DNA of 64,000 bases from HXMU1420-2 sp017643305 (GCA_965217135.1 OZ244249.1:2232001-2296000), one strand, 5' to 3'; numbered from the stretch's first letter, positions 32,745 through 42,036 are shown. Notes: generated by a model from the letters alone, not told the origin. Numbers and translations: made by a program.

Positions 32745-34223
32745 CTAACGCATGATGAAGGGATTGGCGGTGCTGGTTTCATGGGCGATCCAAACCGATT
32801 TGACCTGCATGAAATCCTTGATCGCCTGCTGCCCGCTTTCGCGGCCCTGACCGGACCGTTTGTAGCCGCCAAAGGGCGACATGAAACTGACGGCGCGGTA
32901 GGTGTTCACCCAGACCGTACCCGCCTTGAGCCGCTCAGACATCCTCAGCGCGCGACCAATATCCGAGGTCCAGACCCCAGCGGCGAGGCCAAAGACAATG
33001 TCATTGCCGATCGCCACCGCATCGTCTTCGGTGTCAAAGGGGATGACTGACAGGATCGGGCCAAACACCTCTTCCTGCGCGATGCGCATATCGTTGGTCA
33101 CGCCGGTAAAGATCGTGGGTTCGACGAAACGATCCCCCTTGGCACCTTCGCCGGAATAGGGTTTTCCGCCCAGCACGCAGGTAGCGCCGTCTTCGCAGGC
33201 GACATCCATATAGTGAAGGATCTTCTCGTATTGTGGCGCGGTAGTGACCGGACCGACATGGGTGTCCATCGACATCGGATCACCGATCTTCGCCGCGCCC
33301 GCTACCTCGACCAGCCGTTCAACGAAACGGTCATGGATCGAGCGTTGCACCAGCAGCCGAGAGCCCGCGATGCATGTTTGTCCGGTGGCGGCGAAAATAC
33401 CCGAGATTGCGCCCATCACCGAGGCCTCGAAATCTGCGTCCTCGAACACGATGTTCGGTGATTTCCCGCCCAGCTCCAGCGTTACCGGCATGATCTTTTT
33501 CGCAGCACTTTCATAAATCCGCTGCCCAGCCATGTCCGATCCGGTAAAGGCTACCTTGGCGACATCGGGATGATCGACCAGAGGCTGGCCCACTTCAGCA
33601 CCGAAGCCGGTGATGCAGTTCACCACCCCGTCAGGAAAACCGGCTTCTTTCACCAGTTCCATGAATTCCAGCGTCGAGACAGAGGTGTATTCCGACGGCT
33701 TGATCACCGCCGTGTTGCCCGCCGCCAGCGCCGGGGCCAGCTTCCATGCCAACAGCAGAAGTGGCGAATTCCAGGCGGTGATCATCGCGATCACGCCCAA
33801 AGGCTCGTAGCGCGTAAAGTTGAAGATGCCCGGCCTGTCCGACGGCAGAACCGCGCCTTCGACCTTGTCCGCCAGCCCGCCGAAATAGCGATACCATTCG
33901 GCCAGGTACTTGGTCTGCGCGCCCATCTCGGCAATCAGCTTGCCATTGTCGCGCACTTCCAGTTCGCCCAGACGCGGCGCCTCGCGCTCGATGATTTCGG
34001 CCAGCCGCACCAGCAGCTTGCCCCGCATGGTCGGGCGCATCTCGGCCCAGTCACCAGTGTCGAACGCCGCCTTGGCCGCCTGCACGGCGCGATCTGCATC
34101 CTCAGGACCGCCGCGCGCAACCTGCGCCCAGATTTCACCTGTATAGGGATTGTCGGTGTCGAAATACGCACCCGCTGCCGGGGCAGAGGCGGCCCCGCCG
34201 ATATAATGGTCGTAGGTTTTCAT
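32745..34223 (-). CDS. NAD(P)+-dependent aldehyde dehydrogenase
   Basis: 492 residues. Classic ALDH motifs: AWNSPLLLLAWKLAPALAAG, TGSDMAGQRIYESAAK, LELGGKSPNIVFEDAD (catalytic Glu) and ATGQTCIAGSRLLVQ (catalytic Cys). It oxidises an aldehyde to the acid, which CaiB could then activate to its CoA ester. The start overlaps the end of the CaiB-like gene by four bases. No family-specific substrate signature was recognised. Confidence 0.94.
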   Translation of the reverse strand: MKTYDHYIGGAASAPAAGAYFDTDNPYTGEIWAQVARGGPEDADRAVQAAKAAFDTGDWAEMRPTMRGKLLVRLAEIIEREAPRLGELEVRDNGKLIAEMGAQTKYLAEWYRYFGGLADKVEGAVLPSDRPGIFNFTRYEPLGVIAMITAWNSPLLLLAWKLAPALAAGNTAVIKPSEYTSVSTLEFMELVKEAGFPDGVVNCITGFGAEVGQPLVDHPDVAKVAFTGSDMAGQRIYESAAKKIMPVTLELGGKSPNIVFEDADFEASVMGAISGIFAATGQTCIAGSRLLVQRSIHDRFVERLVEVAGAAKIGDPMSMDTHVGPVTTAPQYEKILHYMDVACEDGATCVLGGKPYSGEGAKGDRFVEPTIFTGVTNDMRIAQEEVFGPILSVIPFDTEDDAVAIGNDIVFGLAAGVWTSDIGRALRMSERLKAGTVWVNTYRAVSFMSPFGGYKRSGQGRESGQQAIKDFMQVKSVWIAHETSTANPFIMR

Positions 34224-35353
34224 GGCTCTCCTGCTGAAAATTCGCGACGTATCGCGCCCGACTGTGCGCCGAGTTCCGGCACCTGTTGAGGTTCGCCCGC
34301 GCTATCCGGCACCGGCAGTCCGGCCATGGCGATCTCGACCCCGTTATAGGTTGCTTGCGCATTGCGCAGAAACGGATGATCCGACAGGTCTGCGACCGAA
34401 TTCAACGCCGCATTGGCAATCTTGGCCGCGTCCAGCCGCGCTATGATGACGGCTGCGTCGAGATCGCCAAATGCGGCGTTCACGATCGCGTCCAGCTCAA
34501 CACGGTTGGCGAAACGATCCGGATTGTCGCGGAAACGCGGGTCCACGGTCAGTTCGGGCCGTCCCAGCACATCCGCGCAAAACACCGCCCATTCCCGGTT
34601 GCTTTGCACGGAAAGCAGCACCTGCGCGCCACCCTTGCAGGAAAAGGCCCCGTAGGGCGCGATGAAACTGTGTTGCAAGCCCGACCGCGCCGGTGCGCCG
34701 CCCATGTAACGATGCGCCAGCAGGGGCATGTTCATCCAGTCGGCCATAACGTCGAACATCGTCAGGCTGAGCGCCGAGCCTTGCCCCGTCCGCCCGCGCT
34801 GGATCAGCGCCCGCAGGATTGCCGAATAGGCGGTTAGGCCGGTCGACAGATCGGTCAGCGACACACCGACCCGCGCGGGCGCGTCTGCGCTGCCTGTCAC
34901 CGAGCAGATGCCGCTTTCAGCCTGAACGAGGAAATCATAGGCTTTCTTTTTGGCCGCCTGCCCGCTTTCGCCATAACCGGTGATGGCGCAGCTTATCAGC
35001 CCCGGGTTGGCGGCACTTAAAGTATCGTGATCCAGCCCCATCCGCGCCACCGCGCCGGGTGCGAGATTTGACACAAACACATCCGCGCGTTCCAGCATCG
35101 CGCGCATCAGCACCATGTCTCGGGGCGATTTCAGGTCCAGGCAGATCGATTCCTTGCCGCGGTTGAGCCAGGCGAAGATCGTGCTCTGCCCTTCCGCGCC
35201 CGCGTCGTAGCCGCGCGCAAAATCACCTTCGGGCCGTTCGACCTTGATCACACGCGCACCGGAATTGGCCAGTAGCAGCCCGCAATAGGGCGCTGCCACC
35301 GCCTGCTCCAGCGAAACCACCAGTATTCCTTCAAGTTCCCGGGACAGTCCCAA
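34220..35353 (-). CDS. CaiB/BaiF family class III CoA-transferase
   Basis: 377 residues beginning with LEGILVVSLEQAVAAPYCG and containing GARVIKVERPEGDFAR, WLNRGKESICLDLKSP and DVFVSNLAPGAVARMGL, the conserved first half of class III CoA-transferases. The enzyme moves CoA from a donor thioester to a carboxylic acid. It is the first gene of the minus-strand unit, divergent from the LysR gene, and therefore probably under LysR control. It provides the CoA ester for the following acyl-CoA dehydrogenase. Confidence 0.93.
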   Translation of the reverse strand: MGLSRELEGILVVSLEQAVAAPYCGLLLANSGARVIKVERPEGDFARGYDAGAEGQSTIFAWLNRGKESICLDLKSPRDMVLMRAMLERADVFVSNLAPGAVARMGLDHDTLSAANPGLISCAITGYGESGQAAKKKAYDFLVQAESGICSVTGSADAPARVGVSLTDLSTGLTAYSAILRALIQRGRTGQGSALSLTMFDVMADWMNMPLLAHRYMGGAPARSGLQHSFIAPYGAFSCKGGAQVLLSVQSNREWAVFCADVLGRPELTVDPRFRDNPDRFANRVELDAIVNAAFGDLDAAVIIARLDAAKIANAALNSVADLSDHPFLRNAQATYNGVEIAMAGLPVPDSAGEPQQVPELGAQSGAIRREFSAGEP

Positions 35354-35465
35354 ACCGTGCCTTTCTGTGCGATCCCCTAGAGTTACAGAAAATCTATCTT
35401 GCGCTCTCTATAAAAAAAGAAAAATGATACTATGGCTTCTATGCCGTTTTGCGAAAGGTCTCTCG

Positions 35466-36392
35466 TTGGAATTCAAACAGTTGAAAACCTTCATCTGCGT
35501 GGCGGAATGCGGTTCGATCAGCCGGGCGTCGGAACGGTTGCGCATCGCCCAGCCTGCCCTGTCGCGCCAGATCAAGCTGTTGGAACACACGGTCGGGGCC
35601 GAACTTTTCAGCCGCCATGTGCGCGGCATGGTCCTGACCGAGGCCGGTCAGGCGCTACTGGAGCGTATTTCCGGGCCGCTGCACCAGCTTGAACAATCGG
35701 TGCTTGACGTGAAATCCCTGCAGGCCGAGATCAGCGGCGAGGTCAAGCTGGGCGTGCTGCCGACTGTGCCGGACAGATTCACCATCCGGCTGTTCGAATA
35801 TCTGAATGCCGAGTATCCCGGCATATCCCTCCATGTGAAGGAGGCCTATTCGATCAACCTTATCGAATGGCTGCAATCGGGCGAGATCGACCTGTGTTTT
35901 CTCTACGGTCCCGCGCGCGCCTATCAGTTCCGGTCGATCGACATTGTGTCAGACGAGATTGTCCTTTTCAGCCCGCCCGGCATTCTTGACCCGGGAAAAA
36001 GCATCCATGTGCAGGACCTCGCCGGGTTGCCGCTTGCCATGCCCAATCGCCCCTTCGGCCCGCGCCTGATCGTCGACAAACTGGCCGGTGCCGCCGGGGT
36101 TCAACTGACGCCGGAATTTGCGGTCGACAGTTTCGGCATCGCCGTTGCCATGGCGGTCGCGGGTTTGTCTCATGGGATCATGCCGGTTTCGTCGGTATCG
36201 GCGCTCGAGGCCGAGGGCAAACTTGAATTGCGCCGTATCCTGCCGGGTCCTGCTGAACGGCAACTGATCTTGTCGCATTCGTCGATGCGGCCGCAAACCC
36301 GGGCCACCGGCGCGGTTCAGGACGCGGTCTGCAGCGTTCTGTCTGCCATGCGCGCCGATGGCAATTGGCGCACATCACTTGACGCGGACTGA
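35466..36392 (+). CDS. LysR-family transcriptional regulator
   Basis: 308 residues from TTG 35466, where the canonical N-terminus (EFKQLKTFICVAECGSISRAS) begins; an ATG at 35424 gives 14 more residues. Helix-turn-helix: ERLRIAQPALSRQIKLLEHTVGAELFSR. The C-terminal effector domain follows. It is divergent from the CaiB-like gene and upstream of the enoyl-CoA hydratase unit, so it probably activates both sides in response to a pathway compound. I saw no clear T-N11-A box that could be assigned with confidence. Confidence 0.9.
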   Translation: MEFKQLKTFICVAECGSISRASERLRIAQPALSRQIKLLEHTVGAELFSRHVRGMVLTEAGQALLERISGPLHQLEQSVLDVKSLQAEISGEVKLGVLPTVPDRFTIRLFEYLNAEYPGISLHVKEAYSINLIEWLQSGEIDLCFLYGPARAYQFRSIDIVSDEIVLFSPPGILDPGKSIHVQDLAGLPLAMPNRPFGPRLIVDKLAGAAGVQLTPEFAVDSFGIAVAMAVAGLSHGIMPVSSVSALEAEGKLELRRILPGPAERQLILSHSSMRPQTRATGAVQDAVCSVLSAMRADGNWRTSLDAD

Positions 36393-36472
36393 AGCCTATG
36401 CCCGGCTGCGATAGAAAAATTCACTAGATTGTATTGGCCAACCCGCCGTTGAAACCCGAGAAAAAGCACAAC

Positions 36473-37267
36473 ATGACACATGATTTCGAAGCTCTGCTGA
36501 CCAGCACTCCGGCTCCTCATGTCCTGCTGGTCTCGCTGAACCGGCCCGAGGTGTCGAACGCCTTCAATACCCGGATGGCGCGTGACCTGATCACGCTCTT
36601 CGAAGGGTTTTCGCTGGAGACGGGCGACATCCGCGCCATCGTGCTGACCGGGGCGGGTGATCGTGCATTCTGCGCGGGCGGCGACCTCAAGGAACGCCAC
36701 GGGATGAGCGATGCGGACTGGGGCGCGCAGCATCTGGTCTATGAACGCATGGTGCGGGCGGTCATTGGCTGCCCGGTCCCCACAATAGGCGCGATCAATG
36801 GCGCGGCTTATGGCGGGGGGTGCGAGCTGGTTGCGGCGCTTGATTTCTGCTATGCTGCCGAGGGCGCGAAATTTGCCCAGACCGAAGTGAAGATCGGCAT
36901 CATCCCCGGCGCAGGCGGCACCCAAACCCTGGCGCGGGCCGTGGGCGAACGCCGCGCCAAGGAGCTGATCCTGAGCGGCACGCCCTTCACCGCCGCACAG
37001 GCGCTTGATTGGGGCTTGCTGAACGCGGTCTACAGCCAGCAAGACCTGCTGCCCGCCGCCATCGAGACGGCCACGCGGATCGCCGCCAATGCGCCCATCG
37101 CCACGCGACAGGCCAAGCAAGCCATTCACAAGGGGTTGCAGATGGGTCTGGCCGACGGGCTTGCCTTTGAGATCGAGGCCTATAACCGCACCATTCCCAC
37201 CGCCGACCGGCGTGAAGGCGTGGCTGCGTTCAATGAGAAGCGAAAACCGAAATTCGAGGGGCGCTGA
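36473..37267 (+). CDS. Enoyl-CoA hydratase/isomerase
   Basis: 264 residues from ATG 36473 (an earlier in-frame codon at 36434 is less likely). Crotonase fold: GAGDRAFCAGGDLKERHG forms the oxyanion hole, and GAAYGGGCELVAALDFCYA plus FAQTEVKIGIIPGAGGTQ hold the two catalytic glutamates. It hydrates an enoyl-CoA, the product expected from the acyl-CoA dehydrogenase at 31584-32735. It is followed 3 nt later by the HMG-CoA lyase-like gene, a pairing typical of branched-chain (leucine or isoprenoid type) catabolism. Confidence 0.93.
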   Translation: MTHDFEALLTSTPAPHVLLVSLNRPEVSNAFNTRMARDLITLFEGFSLETGDIRAIVLTGAGDRAFCAGGDLKERHGMSDADWGAQHLVYERMVRAVIGCPVPTIGAINGAAYGGGCELVAALDFCYAAEGAKFAQTEVKIGIIPGAGGTQTLARAVGERRAKELILSGTPFTAAQALDWGLLNAVYSQQDLLPAAIETATRIAANAPIATRQAKQAIHKGLQMGLADGLAFEIEAYNRTIPTADRREGVAAFNEKRKPKFEGR

Positions 37268-37270
37268 GAT

Positions 37271-38191
37271 ATGTCCAAGCCGGTCACAGTCCGGGAAGTC
37301 GGCCCGCGTGATGGTCTGCAACTGGTCAGTAAAGTCATGCCCACAACCACCAAGCTTGACTGGATCACCCGACAGGCAAAGGCGGGCTTTGCTGAAATCG
37401 AAGTAACATCCTTTGTGCCGCCCAAACTGATGCCGCAATTCGCTGATGCAACTGAAGTGACAGGGTATGCCAACAAAATCCCTGGCCTGACGGCCTCGGT
37501 TCTGGCGCTGAACCTGCAGGGCGGTATCCGCGCGCTTCAGGCCGGGGCCAGGGTGGTCAATTTCGTGATCTCAGCCTCGGACGCGCATAATCAATCCAAC
37601 GTGCGCTGCAGTACCGAGGCATCAATCCGCGCCTTCCGCAGCTTGCTGGACTGGCAATGGCAGAACGCGCCACAAACCCGCGTGACGGCGGCCATTGCTA
37701 CGTCCTTCGGATGCTCTTTGCAGGGTGACATGCCCGAGGCACAGGTTTGTGCCATTGCAGCCCAACTGGCCGAGGCCAAGGCGGCCGAGATCACCCTGGC
37801 CGACACGGTGGGCTATGCCAATCCGCGCCAGGTAGCGCGCCTGTTCCAGGCCGTGGCCGCCGAGGTGGGGGACGTGCCCCTGGCCGCTCATTTCCACGAC
37901 ACGCGCGGTATGGGTCTGGCCAATGTATTAGCCGCGCTGGAGTGCGATATCACCAAGTTTGACGCGGCGCTTGCGGGCCTGGGCGGATGCCCCTTTGCCC
38001 CCGGCGCCACTGGAAATATCGCTACCGAAGACACCGTCTATATGTTCGAATCCATGGGGCTGCGCACCGGCGTCGATCTTGACGCGCTTTTGCGCCTGCG
38101 CGAGGACTTCGCTCATTGGTTGCCCGATGAACCTTTGCAGGGTCGGTTGGGACCAGCCGGTCTTGCCCGCACTTTCACCCCCGCCGCCTGA
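37271..38191 (+). CDS. Hydroxymethylglutaryl-CoA lyase-like enzyme
   Basis: 306 residues, HMGL/DRE-TIM family: VREVGPRDGLQ (catalytic Arg and metal-binding Asp), FVPPKLMPQFADA, HFHDTRGMGLANVLAAL with metal-binding histidines and the signature GLGGCPFAPGATGNIATED with the catalytic Cys. It cleaves 3-hydroxy-3-methylglutaryl-CoA or a related 3-hydroxy-acyl-CoA to acetyl-CoA and a 3-oxo acid. Position after the hydratase suggests retro-aldol cleavage of its product. Full length. Confidence 0.9.
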   Translation: MSKPVTVREVGPRDGLQLVSKVMPTTTKLDWITRQAKAGFAEIEVTSFVPPKLMPQFADATEVTGYANKIPGLTASVLALNLQGGIRALQAGARVVNFVISASDAHNQSNVRCSTEASIRAFRSLLDWQWQNAPQTRVTAAIATSFGCSLQGDMPEAQVCAIAAQLAEAKAAEITLADTVGYANPRQVARLFQAVAAEVGDVPLAAHFHDTRGMGLANVLAALECDITKFDAALAGLGGCPFAPGATGNIATEDTVYMFESMGLRTGVDLDALLRLREDFAHWLPDEPLQGRLGPAGLARTFTPAA

Positions 38192-38205
38192 GGAAGATAT
38201 CCGAA

Positions 38206-39291
38206 ATGACCGATTACACCCATTACGATCTTGTCGAATTTGGTGCGGCACTGGAACAGCGGACCTCCCCGTTGCCTGCGCCCAAGGGTGAGGAAATCCT
38301 GCTCGAAGTGATTTGCACCGGGGTCTGCCATTCCGATCTGCACATCATCGACGGAGAGTTTGACCTTGGCGAGGAAGGTGTGATGCGCATGGCGGATCGC
38401 GGCATGAAATTGCCACGAACCCTGGGCCATGAAACTGTCGGGCGCGTTTGTGCCGTCGGCACGCAGGCCGATCCGTCGTTTGTCGGGCAGACCATGCTGA
38501 TCTTTCCCTGGCTAGGCTGCGGCACCTGCCGCCCCTGCACCGAGGGGCGCAGTAACGATTGCATGGCCATGCGGATCATCGGATTGGTGCAAGACGGCGG
38601 CTATGCCTCGCACATTTTGGTCGAAAACGCCGACGTGCTTGTGGGAGTCGAGGGTCTCGATCCTGCGACTGTTGCGTCGCATGCTTGTTCAGGGCTGACC
38701 GTCTACAACGCGCTAGGCAAGCTCGGCACCCCGCACCCTGAAAGCTGGCTGGCCATACTCGGTGTCGGCGGCCTGGGCCTGAATGCAATTGCCATTGCCC
38801 GCGCCATGGGGTTTGAAAACATACTGGCCGCAGACATCAACGAGGCCAATCTTGCCGCCGCGCGTGACATGGGTGCGACCGCCAGCCTGAACACGAAAGA
38901 CAGCGATGCACTCGACAGAGTGCGGGAGATTACCGGGAACCAAATGACAGACGTGTTGGATACGGTCGGCGCGCCACAGACCGCCAGACTGGCCGTGCAC
39001 GGAATGATCAAGGGGGGCAGATACGTGGTCGTCGGCCTGCATGGCGGTGATTTCAAGATGCCGCAACCGTGGCTTCCTCAGAAGGCGATGACCGTCATGG
39101 GCAGCCATGTTGGTACACGCGCCCAACTGCAAGAGCTGATCGCCCTGGTACGCAGCGGTAAGGTCAAGCCGTTACCCGTCGAATGTCGGCCAATGCAGGA
39201 CGTGAACACCGCCCTGTCTGATCTTCACGCAGGCCGGGTGACGGGTCGCGTTGTGCTCACCAACCAAAGTCCTAAACCAACTGCATTTTAA
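38206..39291 (+). CDS. Zinc-dependent alcohol dehydrogenase (MDR superfamily)
   Basis: 361 residues. Catalytic zinc ligands are seen in TGVCHSDLHIID and GHETVGRVCAVG, and the structural zinc site in CGTCRPCTEGRSNDC. The Rossmann loop is GVGGLGLNAIAIARAM. It would oxidise an alcohol to the aldehyde used by the ALDH at 32745-34223. It follows the HMGL gene by 14 bases and is last in the LysR-ECH-HMGL-ADH unit. Confidence 0.92.
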   Translation: MTDYTHYDLVEFGAALEQRTSPLPAPKGEEILLEVICTGVCHSDLHIIDGEFDLGEEGVMRMADRGMKLPRTLGHETVGRVCAVGTQADPSFVGQTMLIFPWLGCGTCRPCTEGRSNDCMAMRIIGLVQDGGYASHILVENADVLVGVEGLDPATVASHACSGLTVYNALGKLGTPHPESWLAILGVGGLGLNAIAIARAMGFENILAADINEANLAAARDMGATASLNTKDSDALDRVREITGNQMTDVLDTVGAPQTARLAVHGMIKGGRYVVVGLHGGDFKMPQPWLPQKAMTVMGSHVGTRAQLQELIALVRSGKVKPLPVECRPMQDVNTALSDLHAGRVTGRVVLTNQSPKPTAF

Positions 39292-39893
39292 AGTGATTGG
39301 AGGCAGAGTGCGGTTAAAGATCGGTTCTGAAATAAGAAGTTTCAGCTTGGACAAGCGATCGATTTTGGGAGTTATGTTGCACTATCAGAAATATTCATGC
39401 CGTAATTTCAAAGACTTTCTACACGAGAAATATCGCTAGAGCACAAGTCTGGTTTTCGCGCATCTGGATCGTCTAAACCAGGTGCGGTGTAAGTGTGATT
39501 TCGGTCAAAGAGACGAACAAGAATGGCCGGTCTTGCGACATCTGCCAAGTAACAACGGCCACGGCGCTGCACATGCAAGCAAATGCTGCGTCAGCAAATG
39601 TACAGAAAGGCAACAGCGACAAAGTCCGCTCCTCGATGGTCAGGCCCGTATGCTGCGAAGGTGTGATTTGGATTTTGCCGGATTTTGCACCGATGAATGA
39701 CCGGAATCGGGAAATCCTCTGCGATGCAATAAAAGGCGTGCCGCGCCCGCGAAAGGTTTCTGCGTCAGCAAAAGAGGCGGGAGCAAAAGGCGGCTTGGTC
39801 CGCACAAAGGTCATTGGCACAGCTTGTAACGAACGATCGCGTTGAGCCCAATGCGGAATGCTGCGGCGTGCATTGAAGTCCACTTTTTCGCAA
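39292..39893. other. Intergenic stretch with no supported gene
   Basis: About 600 bases. Frames of over 110 codons exist on both strands (39495-39845 plus, 39473-39883 minus), but their sequences look compositionally odd and I know no homologue I would trust. The minus-strand one resembles repeated non-coding DNA of roseobacters in my recollection. No terminator was recognised. Confidence 0.4.
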
Positions 39894-40481
39894 CTAGGCC
39901 TCCAAACCGCTGATGATGAGCGATCGAATAGACCTTACAGCGTGTTCGCTTGGCTTGTTCGTTGACAGCCCGCGCAAGCCCAACCCCTCAAGTGCGTCGA
40001 GCGCCATGCAGGCCACAGCGCGCGGATCATCATACGGTATGAAAATGCCCGATTTGGCCCCCTTATTCAGGCAACTGACCAAGGCATCAATCAATCCGCT
40101 GTGATTTGCGCCGAAAACCTTGGCAATGATCGGATTTCGCAAGGCCTCTGTCAGGATTTCGACGCCGAGTAACGCATTGTCCGGGCGCCCCACATAGGCT
40201 GCGTATTGATCAATGAACTGTTCCAGTGCTGCCCGAGGATCGTCAGGATTTGACAGAAGTTCGATGAAGCCGGATAGCTCCTCTCCCTCCAACTCTGCAA
40301 TAAAGGCGAGAACAGCATCTTTGCCTTTAAAATGGTTGTAGAGATTGCCCAGGCTGATCCCAGCCTGTTTGGCAATATCGCGGACGCCAGTCTGATGATA
40401 GCCATGCTCCAGAAAACAAGTCACCGCAGCATGGGTGATTTCGAGCTTGCGTGGATGGATAGAGGTTTCGGTTTCAGGCAA
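39894..40481 (-). CDS. TetR-family transcriptional regulator
   Basis: 195 residues. The N-terminal helix-turn-helix is standard: AAVTCFLEHGYHQTGVRDIAKQAGISLGNLYNHFKGKD. The ligand-binding C-terminal domain is unremarkable. It diverges from the small membrane ORF and the DUF418 gene, with a perfect inverted repeat (40516-40533) 35 bp upstream of its start, so it most likely represses itself and those genes. Confidence 0.92.
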   Translation of the reverse strand: MPETETSIHPRKLEITHAAVTCFLEHGYHQTGVRDIAKQAGISLGNLYNHFKGKDAVLAFIAELEGEELSGFIELLSNPDDPRAALEQFIDQYAAYVGRPDNALLGVEILTEALRNPIIAKVFGANHSGLIDALVSCLNKGAKSGIFIPYDDPRAVACMALDALEGLGLRGLSTNKPSEHAVRSIRSLIISGLEA

Positions 40482-40515
40482 CGGCTTGACGCTCCGAAGT
40501 GTGGTGAATAGACAG

Positions 40516-40533
40516 TGAACGATCGTTCGTTCA
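40516..40533. promoter_or_regulatory. TetR-type operator
   Basis: TGAACGATCGTTCGTTCA: arms TGAACGA and TCGTTCA in perfect inversion around TCGT. It lies between tetR and the divergent genes. Size and position suit a TetR operator. Confidence 0.65.
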
Positions 40534-40567
40534 TTATATTAGGTTAGATGCAAAGAAAAGGAAAACC

Positions 40568-40753
40568 ATGATGTTTCAAAAGCGCTGGTATCTTGGGTTT
40601 CTAGGCCTGATCGGTGCCTGAGAGCTTCCAAAGCTGCTCGAGGTCTTTTCCGCGGATGGATCATGGTGGGATCTCACAGGCGCAATCTGGCTTCTTTGGT
40701 TTCTCTACTTCATTCCCGATTCAAAGTCTGACGCCTCGGATACCGCACCCTGA
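40568..40753 (+). pseudogene. Small membrane protein ORF with in-frame TGA
   Basis: From ATG 40568 (AAAAGGAAAA upstream) the frame reads MMFQKRWYLGFLGLIGA, TGA at 40619-40621, then ELPKLLEVFSADGSWWDLTG and a hydrophobic helix (AIWLLWFLYFIPD) to the stop at 40751. The two halves together look like a 60-residue two-helix membrane protein; the TGA is where a Trp would fit. No internal restart codon is evident. It sits between the TetR operator and the DUF418 gene. Confidence 0.45.
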
Positions 40754-40843
40754 TCCCGCCTGTGTCACGGCTTCCTTATGATTTCCGACGTCCAACGGAT
40801 GCCAGACAACCAGCCAAACACACCATTTGCAAATTAGACAGAA

Positions 40844-41908
40844 ATGATGAAACAGACCCAGCAGCCCCCTAAGAACAACCGCCTCGAAGGCCTCGATCTG
40901 GCGCGCTTCCTGGCTTTTGTCGGCATGGTCATCGTGAATTTCAAGATCGTTATGGGAGCTGAAGGGGAGACCGGTGTTCTCAACCTGCTGACCAGTGCCC
41001 TTGAGGGGCGTGCAGCTGCCACCTTTGTTGTTCTGGCGGGCATAGGGCTTGGACTGGCGGGGCTGAAAGGGCTGGATCAGACGGTCTCTGTCACCATCAA
41101 ACGTGCGGTATTCCTGCTGATGATCGGCCTTTTGAACATGATGATCTTTGAGGCTGACATCCTGCATTACTATGGGTTCTATTTTCTGTTTGGTGTCTTT
41201 CTGTTACCCTTGGGTGTGCGGGCGCTGTTCGGAGTTATTTTGGGTCTCAACATTGCTTTTATGGTTATGATCCTGACGTTGAACTACGATGCAGGCTGGA
41301 ACTGGGGCGACTTGACCTATACCGGTTTCTGGACGCCTATAGGCTTCATTCGCAACCTGTTCTTCAACGGTTGGCATCCGGTTATTCCGTGGCTTGGGTT
41401 CTTGCTGTTCGGCATCATTCTCAGCCGTGTTTCCCTTGCCGAACGCGCGACCCAATGGAAACTCGTCCTTGGGGGTGTGATTGCCTTTGTCGTCGCGGAG
41501 GGCGTGAGCGCGTGGCTTATGGCACGGCTAGGACCGATTTACCCGGAACTCGTACTACTGGCATCCACGGCCCCCGTGCCGCCGATGCCGCTCTATACTG
41601 TCGCGGGTCTTGGCGCTGCATGCGTTGTCGTGGGGGGCTGCCTGCTGATCTCGGATCGTCTGAAAGCTTTGGGAGTTTTACATTTTCTGACCCCTGCGGG
41701 GCGGCAAACCCTGACGCTTTACATAGCCCATATTCTGGTTGGCATGGGGACGCTCGAAGCCTTGGGCATGCTTGGCGTGCAAACCGTTGCACAGGCGGTT
41801 GGGGCATCTCTCCTGTTCTGTTTCGCAGCAACGGTCTACGCGCTGATCTGGGCGCGCTGGTTCAATCGTGGACCGATCGAAGCAATGATGCGAAGGCTGG
41901 CAGGCTAG
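40844..41908 (+). CDS. DUF418 family multi-spanning membrane protein
   Basis: 354 residues with about ten hydrophobic helices. The start (RLEGLDLARFLAFVGMVIVNFK) and the C-terminal part (FLTPAGRQTLTLYIAHILVGM) match the YeiB/DUF418 pattern, related to acyltransferase-3 membrane proteins. Function of the family is unknown; transfer of an acyl or other group at the inner membrane is a guess. The neighbouring TetR gene probably controls it. Start may be ATG 40844 or 40847. Confidence 0.85.
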   Translation: MMKQTQQPPKNNRLEGLDLARFLAFVGMVIVNFKIVMGAEGETGVLNLLTSALEGRAAATFVVLAGIGLGLAGLKGLDQTVSVTIKRAVFLLMIGLLNMMIFEADILHYYGFYFLFGVFLLPLGVRALFGVILGLNIAFMVMILTLNYDAGWNWGDLTYTGFWTPIGFIRNLFFNGWHPVIPWLGFLLFGIILSRVSLAERATQWKLVLGGVIAFVVAEGVSAWLMARLGPIYPELVLLASTAPVPPMPLYTVAGLGAACVVVGGCLLISDRLKALGVLHFLTPAGRQTLTLYIAHILVGMGTLEALGMLGVQTVAQAVGASLLFCFAATVYALIWARWFNRGPIEAMMRRLAG

Positions 41909-42015
41909 CGCTGAACGTCGGCAGCCACAATGAATGCCAGTTTTAATGCTGCCATTCATTGGAACGTTTACAGCGAAAGCTCAGCTTGTTCGCATCTCGG
42001 TCTTCACTGCAAGCT

Positions 42016-42036
42016 GCAGCGAATGACTGGTCTGAG
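42016..42036 (+). repeat. Dispersed intergenic repeat, copy 2
   Basis: GCAGCGAATGACTGGTCTGAG, preceded by TTCACTGCAAGCT. Matches the sequence at 15413-15432 apart from one substitution and a 2-base insertion. Confidence 0.35.

Noticed and set aside
39473..39883. 136-aa minus-strand ORF and its overlapping 116-aa plus-strand partner
   Set aside because: No family-like content or ribosome-binding site; more likely repeated non-coding DNA.
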